Below are positions 1 through 5,126 of a stretch of 13,558 nt of DNA, in pieces. This DNA comes from Verrucomicrobia bacterium TMED44. GTDB lineage: Bacteria > Verrucomicrobiota > Verrucomicrobiia > Opitutales > Seribacteraceae. The stretch is from NCBI GenBank assembly GCA_002168015.1, contig NHCX01000096.1, positions 1-13,558 of the forward strand, in the 5' to 3' direction. Within the stretch, counting starts at the first letter, position 1. The number at the start of each line of letters is the position of its first letter. Position numbers and translations under genes: made by a program. The notes beneath the pieces were generated by a model. The model saw only the letters and a program-made list of their open reading frames with translations, was not told the DNA's origin and did not search any database.

Positions 1-731
1 GGCTGAGGAGTTTCCAGAAGTGGTGCGAGAGATTTCGGGTCTCGGGCACGAGGTTGCTTCTCATTCCATGTATCACGAACTTCAATACCTAAGGACAAGG
101 ATGGAATCCAGAGGTCAGTTTCTCCCACTGTAAATCTTTTTTTGACTGTAAGTTTCCGGAGATTGATCTTGTGCTCGCAAATATGAATTAGGTCCATGAT
201 GGTTGCAGAACAAGACATTAGTGATTCCCTTTCTCGTGCAACGAGAGAAGAAAGATAAGCAATTAAATCTCCTCGATGTAGCATCTGAACACGCTCTAAA
301 GCGAAGGCACGGAGTTTTGGGTTAGGGAAGAGGCTCGCAAGAGATATATTGGTGTGTCCATCGTGCCCAGTGTTGGTCGCTTTCTTCTCCTCAAGTTTAA
401 TTACCTGCTCAACATCCTCTGGTAGGGAAAGAGGATGAACATATAAGCTGTATGTACCCTGAGTGATTAAAAGGTCACTCAGTTTTTCCCGGACCCACAT
501 GGCCAGAAAAAAAGCGTCTGGGTTTTCTTCAAATCCCTTTACTTTTATTGATTCAACTTTATCAAAGAATCCTTTGACGGAAGGAGAATAATAATCATAA
601 GGCCCATCAATTTTACTGATCACTCCGTTTACTTCAGTCAAAAGATCACGATCGTCCTGCCAATTTCTTCGTTTACGATGATAAATGGGCGTTCCAATAG
701 TGGAGGCTTTTGGTCTCTTGGGTGGGGACAT
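1..731 (-). CDS. Unrecognised protein, C-terminus off the left edge; possible PD-(D/E)XK-type nuclease
   Basis: An open frame starts at ATG 731-729 and runs without a stop to base 3, giving 243 codons; the end lies outside the window. I translated it by hand on the reverse strand. The N-terminus (MSPPKRPKAS...YHRKRRNWQDDRD) is basic and lacks a signal peptide, so a cytoplasmic protein is likely. The middle is mixed helical (residues about 80-190) with acidic and basic clusters. Near residues 205-225 the order G-E-T-D-L-W-I-P, then a short strand, then G-I-E-V-R-D-T-W resembles the D...(D/E)xK core of restriction-like nucleases, with R in place of K. This is a weak motif, so the function is a guess. 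The sequence beyond about residue 222 is antisense to a deacetylase-like reading frame (2-133, +), so the visible end of this protein may be a fortuitous read-through of a rearrangement junction. It diverges from the gene at 831 across a 99-base AT-rich gap. I am fairly sure the frame is coding over most of its length and unsure of the family. Confidence 0.62.
   Translation of the reverse strand, partial: MSPPKRPKASTIGTPIYHRKRRNWQDDRDLLTEVNGVISKIDGPYDYYSPSVKGFFDKVESIKVKGFEENPDAFFLAMWVREKLSDLLITQGTYSLYVHPLSLPEDVEQVIKLEEKKATNTGHDGHTNISLASLFPNPKLRAFALERVQMLHRGDLIAYLSSLVARERESLMSCSATIMDLIHICEHKINLRKLTVKKRFTVGETDLWIPSLSLGIEVRDTWNEKQPRARDPKSLAPLLETPQ
2..133 (+). pseudogene. Possible 3' remnant of a NodB-type polysaccharide deacetylase
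   Basis: Reading + from base 2, 43 codons stay open to TAA at 131-133. The peptide holds the run F-P-E-V-V-R-E-I, then G-H-E-V-A-S-H-S-M-Y-H-E-L. This matches, ungapped, the region around motif 2 of NodB-fold polysaccharide deacetylases, where H-S/T-x-x-H supplies two zinc-binding histidines and is preceded by a (P)E-x-V-R-E-I helix and G-H-E. In intact enzymes roughly 100-200 residues follow; here only about 17 unrelated residues follow before the stop. If real, it is a truncated or frameshifted gene whose 5' part lies outside the window. The reverse-strand ORF 731-1 crosses the same bases, and both cannot be conserved coding sequence here. Chance resemblance of an antisense frame is the main alternative. 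Confidence 0.38.
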
Positions 732-830
732 AATCTTTCTGATCAAGAATGCGCTTTCTGATTGTGTACTTTTAAGATTGTTTATTTTTTTTGCAAGCAT
801 TCAAAATTAAGATTAAAAAGTTAATTAAAT
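732..830. promoter_or_regulatory. Divergent AT-rich intergenic region
   Basis: This 99-base gap separates the reverse gene starting at 731 from the forward gene starting at 831, so it should hold both promoters. It is very AT-rich, with a T run at 781-792. On the + strand TTGCAA (791-796), a 17-base spacer and TAAAAA (814-819) form a weak sigma-70-like pair. That pair would place the transcript start only a few bases before ATG 831. There is no purine-rich ribosome binding site before 831; before the reverse ATG only a weak AGAAAG is seen. I see no operator-like inverted repeat. Confidence 0.3.
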
Positions 831-1550
831 ATGCTTTATTTTGCTTTTAAATTCCATTGCAGTTTACCGGTTCTTTTTTATCTTTGTGCATCGCTAGGGT
901 ACGCACAGCTTGTATCTACTGAAAGCCCTTCCGGGGACTCGAATCAGTCTGGCATAAACAATAAGGTAATTCGTATCATTAAACCCGGAATTTTTGACCT
1001 TCAGGCAAGTGATTATGTAATTCGTATGAGAACTTGGGGTGTTTCTTTTCCTGAAAGGGGGCAACCAGGATATGATAAAGCCATCACCTTTTCCGAAAAA
1101 TCTCTTTTAACCACCACTCCAAAGATCAAGGTAAAGCGCGTGTTTGACGAGAACAACTTCAAGGTTGTTACAGTCGGAATAAATCAAGGGCGAACGGATT
1201 TCGCCACTGAATGCATCACACTAGGTGTTGGTTGGCATAATGAAAAAGAAACTGGTAGATTTGGGCCTTTTATTTTGGCACAGTTAAAAGCAAAACGAGC
1301 CAACCATGGTATTTGGCAGACAGGATTTAATTACAATTCCGAGCGACTATTCTTGCAGAAACCGCAACCCAGCTTGCCAAGTGCTTATCTACGCAGTAAC
1401 CAGATGCTGCCTCAAATATCTTTTTGGGTGACCAGTTTTGGAAAAATACACCGACCGGGTTGCTCTTTTTATGAGCGGGGTAGAGGATCACTTATGGCAA
1501 AACCAAACGGAACTGACTGCAGAATTTGTGGAGGTAGAAAAGGAAAATAA
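831..1550 (+). CDS. Secreted SNase-like (thermonuclease-fold) protein with altered active site and HxxxC...CxxCGG tail
   Basis: The 239-residue product starts with a signal peptide (about 1-25, hydrophobic core SLPVLFYLCASLG, cleavage near YA/Q), so it is exported. Residues about 60-165 follow the staphylococcal nuclease pattern: an R-x(4)-V-x-x-P-E strand/loop (R67...P74-E75), a Y-x-x-A-x-x-F helix (81-87), a D-E-N-N-F-K hairpin (106-111) where nucleases have D-x-Y-G-R, an L-G-V-G-W segment (131-135), and a terminal A-K-R-A-N-H-G-I-W (154-162). Against S. aureus nuclease, R35 and E43 align with R67 and E75, the calcium ligand D40 becomes S72, T41 becomes F73, and R87 aligns with K111, so nuclease activity is doubtful. 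The C-terminus carries H207-x3-C211 and C230-x2-C233-G-G, a likely metal-binding or disulfide tail that I recall from verrucomicrobial and planctomycete proteins. The gene ends 4 bases from the trxA stop, convergently. The ATG lacks a ribosome binding site. Confidence 0.72.
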   Translation: MLYFAFKFHCSLPVLFYLCASLGYAQLVSTESPSGDSNQSGINNKVIRIIKPGIFDLQASDYVIRMRTWGVSFPERGQPGYDKAITFSEKSLLTTTPKIKVKRVFDENNFKVVTVGINQGRTDFATECITLGVGWHNEKETGRFGPFILAQLKAKRANHGIWQTGFNYNSERLFLQKPQPSLPSAYLRSNQMLPQISFWVTSFGKIHRPGCSFYERGRGSLMAKPNGTDCRICGGRKGK

Positions 1551-1554
1551 TCAA

Positions 1555-1872
1555 TCAAGAGTTAATAATCTCAATCAATTCTTCCTTGGATTTCAGTCCG
1601 ACTACAGTTTCTGAAAGAGCACCCTTTTTGTAGACTAAAATAGTTGGGATAGATTGAACGCCATGTTCCTGTGCCAATTCAGTATTCTCATCGACATTGA
1701 TTTTGTAAATATTTACATCATCACTCATTTCAGAGGATATCTCCGCTAAAATGGGCGAAAGTGCCTTACATGGACCACACCAAGGTGCCCAGAAATCGAC
1801 CAGTGCTGGTTTGTCGTTTGCAGATATAGCTTTATCAAAGCTATCTTTATTTAGATTAATAGGTTCGCTCAT
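1555..1872 (-). CDS. trxA: Thioredoxin
   Basis: A small cytoplasmic disulfide reductase that takes electrons from thioredoxin reductase and reduces protein disulfides. The product is 105 residues from ATG 1872, the usual size for thioredoxin 1. The diagnostic W-C-G-P-C active site is at residues 31-35, preceded by L-V-D-F-W-A-P, with the buried Asp at 26. The cis-proline motif S-I-P-T is at 74-77, followed by G-V-Q-S before it and the typical V-G-L-K-S-K-E-E-L end. A TTG codon at 1881 would add three residues (MNL) and overlap the stop of the upstream proline-rich gene; I prefer the ATG because it gives the normal thioredoxin N-terminus. Neither start has a Shine-Dalgarno sequence. It is the last gene of the co-oriented set 2862-1555 and probably shares a transcript with the proline-rich gene. 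No signal peptide is present, so it should not act in the periplasm. Confidence 0.95.
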   Translation of the reverse strand: MSEPINLNKDSFDKAISANDKPALVDFWAPWCGPCKALSPILAEISSEMSDDVNIYKINVDENTELAQEHGVQSIPTILVYKKGALSETVVGLKSKEELIEIINS

Positions 1873-1877
1873 TAAAT

Positions 1878-2558
1878 TCAATAATTAAGAAAAAGTAATA
1901 CACATCCAGCAACAGATCCTCCGAAAACAAGAAAATCCAAGAGAAGAAAGAGAATACTTGGCTTAGCTTTAGCTGGGGAAGCCGCCGGGGCCGCAGCTCC
2001 TTTAGGGGGAGCAACTGGTGAGGGTCCGCCAGTTGGTGAAGGTGGAGCACCAGGAGTAGCAGCTTGAGGAATAGGAGGTTTGGTACCCCCTCCAAGGGGA
2101 GGGAGGCCAGTGGGGGCGACAGAAGGCATGCTTGGAGGAACTGGTTTAGGTCCTAATGTTGGAGTACCTCCACTAAGTGACGGGGCAATGCCAGGTTTGG
2201 TTGCACCTGGTTGAGCAGGCACAGGTGCACCAGTTGGTACAGTGGGGGATGGAGGCAATGGGGCGATGCCTGGTGGTGGTTTAGGTGCACCACTTGGAGC
2301 AGGTGGACTTACTGCTCCAGGTAAAGATGGACTTGCAGGAGATGGAGGTGGTGGCGCAGGTGAAGGTGGTGAGTTTGGAGCAGGTACGGGGTTAGGCACT
2401 GCAGGGGGGGCAGGCGATGGAGGGAGAGCCTGGTTCGCAAATGGGGTTTTGGTTACTTTAAACTTAGGGGAACCGGGTGGAAGAGGTTTAACGGGTTCGC
2501 CCTCCTTGGGGGTAAGTTTGAGTGTCGGGCGAGGTGGTTCTGGAGCAGGGGCTGACAT
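1878..2558 (-). CDS. Proline-rich protein with C-terminal membrane anchor (hypothetical)
   Basis: A 226-residue product starting at ATG 2558. Residues 1-199 are low complexity, dominated by Pro, Ala, Gly, Ser and Thr; I count about 70 prolines, nearly a third of the protein, with several P-P and one P-P-P-P run. The first 40 residues hold a few basic and acidic positions (TLKLTPKEGEPVKPLPPGSPKFKVTKTP). The last 27 residues (200-226, P-S-I-L-F-L-L-L ... V-L-L-F-L-N-Y) form one hydrophobic segment ending three residues after its core, as in a tail-anchored or bitopic protein. No N-terminal signal peptide is seen, so the proline-rich part most likely stays in the cytoplasm. It begins 25 bases after the small gene upstream, and its TGA lies 5 bases before the trxA ATG, indicating an operon. 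I know no function. The reading frame is supported by the distinct hydrophobic end and tight packing; the glycine-rich antisense frame has no such structure. Confidence 0.78.
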   Translation of the reverse strand: MSAPAPEPPRPTLKLTPKEGEPVKPLPPGSPKFKVTKTPFANQALPPSPAPPAVPNPVPAPNSPPSPAPPPPSPASPSLPGAVSPPAPSGAPKPPPGIAPLPPSPTVPTGAPVPAQPGATKPGIAPSLSGGTPTLGPKPVPPSMPSVAPTGLPPLGGGTKPPIPQAATPGAPPSPTGGPSPVAPPKGAAAPAASPAKAKPSILFLLLDFLVFGGSVAGCVLLFLNY

Positions 2559-2583
2559 AATAAAGTCTTTCTTAGCGAGAAGA

Positions 2584-2862
2584 TTATAAGTTAGGCGTAT
2601 TTTTCTTAATTAAGTCCGAGATCTCTTCCATGGAAGCATCCTGTAAAGTCTTACCTTTGTTTTTAAGATCCTCGAAGGTTTTACATAGAGTTTCAGTCAT
2701 GTTGTCATGAGTTTTTTCAGAACCTCCCAAGATAGAGAATTTGTCAGCCTGTGTAATCCTCTTGTGTCCGTCCGTGCAATCTAGTCCCAGCCCTAAAAGA
2801 TGAGCCATGACCTTCGGGTCTTTAACCGGTAATTGGGGGTTAGGATTGAAGCGTTTTGTCAT
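2584..2862 (-). CDS. Small conserved hypothetical protein
   Basis: A 92-residue soluble protein from ATG 2862 (a TTG at 2871 would add three residues). It has no signal peptide or membrane segment. The middle reads L-L-G-L-G-L-D-C-T-D-G-H-K-R-I-T-Q, then I-L-G-G-S-E-K-T-H-D-N-M, then a charged helix E-T-L-C-K-T-F-E-D-L-K-N-K-G-K-T-L and E-E-I-S-D-L-I-K-K. From memory this resembles an uncharacterised family seen in Verrucomicrobiota and Planctomycetota; I could not confirm it. A good sigma-70-like promoter sits just upstream. The next gene (proline-rich protein) begins 25 bases after its stop, so the two and trxA probably form one transcript. No ribosome binding site precedes the ATG. No function is proposed. 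Confidence 0.7.
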   Translation of the reverse strand: MTKRFNPNPQLPVKDPKVMAHLLGLGLDCTDGHKRITQADKFSILGGSEKTHDNMTETLCKTFEDLKNKGKTLQDASMEEISDLIKKNTPNL

Positions 2863-2869
2863 ATTTATC

Positions 2870-2899
2870 AATATATTAACGTGTTTCGGGTTTAGTCAA
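2870..2899 (-). promoter_or_regulatory. Sigma-70-like promoter for the hypothetical/proline-rich/trxA set
   Basis: On the reverse strand TTGACT (2899-2894) and TATATT (2875-2870) are separated by 18 bases. This is the best -35/-10 pair seen in the window. A start about 7 bases past the -10 box would fall at or next to ATG 2862, so the message would be leaderless or nearly so, which fits the missing Shine-Dalgarno sequence. The assignment is by consensus only. Confidence 0.45.
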
Positions 2900-2916
2900 C
2901 CTCTCAGAATATTCTA

Positions 2917-5019
2917 TTAGAAACTGAACAAGTTAACTCCCAATCCCCAATTCAACTCATTTTCACGAAGTGTCCCCCTGCGTTGTGCCAAATAAAGAGT
3001 CCATTGCCATCCCACAGGACTGTTCATTATTAACGAACCAGTCCAATAGGGAATGGTTTTCAAAGCAGGTGAATAACGAATCGCCCCAGAGAGGATCTTC
3101 GTGTTGCTAAGGCGATGCGACATTTCTGCCTGTACATTATCGTTACCAATTTCATATGCAAGGTATCGAAGGGAAACTTGATTGACGATTCCGTCTAAGA
3201 GTTGAACTCCATATGAGCTCCGGCTTAAGTTTCCTGAGTCGGTGTTTATTTTTGCCTGAAGATCGAGACTTAACCACCGAGCGGGATGGAACTGCGATTG
3301 TGCGTAAAAATAGGGAGCAGGCATTAAACTAGATTTCGTGTCTATCCAAAGATCTTGGTAGAACTGCATACTAAGCCACCTAGTAAACATATTATCCTTA
3401 TTTGCTGAAAGTTCATGTTCCCAACCTGCTCGAAGTACCTCGAAGGGAGATAAATTATCCGAGTCAAGATAATCAAGGAGTTCAATCGGGCCTAAGTTGG
3501 GACTCTCAATGTATGGTTCAATGAGAGGAGTTGCCCCGACGGACGATTGCTTAAGTGCGTGAGTATGGTTGTGCCTTAAGCTGAAAGTCATTGAGTGCCT
3601 CAACCCGTCAACCCGCCAGATGGTATTCTCCCACTGATAATCAGCGTGCATACTATACCTGATCTCATTACCGGTCTCCCAGAAACTTCGAGTCGGGTTA
3701 TTTCCATCTTGCACATCATAAGTCTGCCACCGGAAACTCACAGATGGTATGTAAGTCATTCCATGTATCAGAGAAAAGACTCCCTCGTTCTTGTATCCAA
3801 AGTCAAATTTGGAATAGGAATCGCCTTTAATGCCAAATGAATCCCTTACATTACGATCAGCATACTCTACTTGAAAACTGTCACTTGTCCATTTGTTCCA
3901 AAGAGGTTTGGGACCATAAGTCAGTAGCACATCGGGTAATGTTTCTGCCTGTGACTCATATTTATTTCCCTGCCAACGCGTGGCTATTGAAACTGAAAGA
4001 TCATTCCCATCATAAGCTATTTCTAGAGCGTTATTATTCCACTGGCTTTGCTCAAAGCCTTCCCTGTCATAATCGCGATAGACTTCAGAATCAGAAAAAG
4101 CATTCATCTCTGCCGCTAATCTCCATTTTTCCTTAAAACGACTGATGCCCAAAATTTGTAAATAACCCCGCTCTGGATCTATCGGGAGTCCACGACTGTC
4201 TGGACTTGATATTCCGTCATCCTTGATTCCGCTTAGGCGGAAATCCCAGTGTAAGAAGGAATCCTCTTCAATTCCAGGTTCAAGGTATGAAAATTGAGGG
4301 CTCAAGAAAACCCCTCTGTCGAAATAAGAAATTACTGTAATTTCTGATTGAGACTTGGGCGTTCGATGTAAATCTGTCCTTGCTCCAAGATACCAACCAA
4401 GTGGCCTTTGTTCCCCACCCAGTAGTTCATATCTTGATTCAAAACTTGAAACAGTATGGCTCAGGTTAGGTAGCCTGCCAATAGTCTTCTCACCAATACG
4501 CAGGCGTACGCCTTTTGCTTTTATTATGGAGCTGTTCTCATCGTACGACACCTCAGAAACAGAAAGGCTAGGGGAAAGCATTTCGTGATTTTCGTGTGCG
4601 AGAATTGCATTTGAAAATGTGTAATTGGAATCAGTGGCGACTAAATCAGTGGCACTGACGACCCATGGATGGATACCAGTTTTTACCTGCTCAGCCGTAA
4701 AAGTACCTGACTTCAGATCGAGGATAAGGCTTTCGGCAAGCAATCTATATCCGGACACTCCTAAAATTACATCTTCTTGGGCAATTACAATCGAAGATTG
4801 CCTATTCCATGAAATGCGGTCTGCTAGGAGAAGAATACCATCGCCTCTGAGGATCGCATGCCCAGAAGCTGTGACGGTTTTATCTTGATCATTATATTCA
4901 AGAGGATTTTCCGCATTTAGCACCAAGCCGCTGGATTCGTTGTTGTTACGCATCTGCGAAAACAAGTGAAAACCTAAAGAAAACACGGATATGAAAAAGG
5001 TAAATTGAAGCAAACGCAC
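2917..5019 (-). CDS. lptD: LptD/OstA-family outer-membrane LPS-assembly protein
   Basis: In diderms LptD forms the outer-membrane barrel that, with LptE, inserts lipopolysaccharide delivered by the Lpt bridge. From GTG 5019 the product has 700 residues (E. coli LptD has 784). It opens with a clear signal peptide (R-L-L-Q-F-T-F-F-I-S-V-F-S-L-G-F-H-L-F-S). Residues about 30-90 match the OstA/LptA-like jellyroll repeat (A-E-N-P-L-E-Y-N-D ... A-S-G-H-A-I-L-R ... L-L-A-D-R-I). The rest is rich in alternating aromatic/polar strands typical of the barrel, with a Y-R-D-Y-D-R-E segment like the LptD middle region, and it ends in F-S-F, an aromatic C-terminal outer-membrane signal. The frame stays open to TTG 5121, but that start would put 34 polar residues before the signal peptide and leave 5 bases to glgB; ATG 4953 would remove the signal peptide. 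Oddly, the mature protein has no cysteine, unlike E. coli LptD with its essential disulfides. Family assignment is good; the exact start is uncertain. Confidence 0.82.
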   Translation of the reverse strand: MRLLQFTFFISVFSLGFHLFSQMRNNNESSGLVLNAENPLEYNDQDKTVTASGHAILRGDGILLLADRISWNRQSSIVIAQEDVILGVSGYRLLAESLILDLKSGTFTAEQVKTGIHPWVVSATDLVATDSNYTFSNAILAHENHEMLSPSLSVSEVSYDENSSIIKAKGVRLRIGEKTIGRLPNLSHTVSSFESRYELLGGEQRPLGWYLGARTDLHRTPKSQSEITVISYFDRGVFLSPQFSYLEPGIEEDSFLHWDFRLSGIKDDGISSPDSRGLPIDPERGYLQILGISRFKEKWRLAAEMNAFSDSEVYRDYDREGFEQSQWNNNALEIAYDGNDLSVSIATRWQGNKYESQAETLPDVLLTYGPKPLWNKWTSDSFQVEYADRNVRDSFGIKGDSYSKFDFGYKNEGVFSLIHGMTYIPSVSFRWQTYDVQDGNNPTRSFWETGNEIRYSMHADYQWENTIWRVDGLRHSMTFSLRHNHTHALKQSSVGATPLIEPYIESPNLGPIELLDYLDSDNLSPFEVLRAGWEHELSANKDNMFTRWLSMQFYQDLWIDTKSSLMPAPYFYAQSQFHPARWLSLDLQAKINTDSGNLSRSSYGVQLLDGIVNQVSLRYLAYEIGNDNVQAEMSHRLSNTKILSGAIRYSPALKTIPYWTGSLIMNSPVGWQWTLYLAQRRGTLRENELNWGLGVNLFSF

Positions 5020-5126
5020 AATCGTACGATGTTGGGAACTGCTTCGGTCACAAGCAAGAAATGTGAAATTATTACTCAATATCGAAGCTCGCAAAATTCT
5101 TAACCAAAGATAATGATTCAATTAAC
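5020..5126. promoter_or_regulatory. lptD-glgB divergent intergenic region
   Basis: With lptD starting at GTG 5019, 107 bases remain for both promoters. On the + strand GATAAT (5109-5114) is a fair -10 box ahead of glgB ATG 5127, but no matching -35 box is visible. On the reverse strand TTGGTT (5106-5101) and GATATT (5082-5077), 18 bases apart, could serve lptD. No Shine-Dalgarno sequence precedes either start. These are consensus guesses. Confidence 0.3.

Noticed and set aside
61..75. 15-base repeat (tcattccatgtatca) also present at 3756-3770
   Set aside because: A single exact 15-base match between two places in 13.5 kb is only mildly unlikely, and one copy lies inside lptD coding sequence. 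No flanking similarity is seen.
1873..1881. TTG start for trxA overlapping the upstream stop
   Set aside because: It adds only three residues outside the thioredoxin fold; the ATG nine bases on is the simpler start, though coupling through the overlap cannot be excluded.
2242..2589. Glycine-rich forward frame of 115 residues
   Set aside because: It is the antisense of the proline-rich gene: C-rich proline codons on one strand become glycine codons on the other. It has no domain or anchor, and the reverse-strand gene has better structure and context.
2906..2915. Perfect 10-base palindrome agaatattct after lptD
   Set aside because: Too short and AT-rich for a terminator stem, with no T run behind it on the reverse strand. 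It is expected by chance in such sequence.
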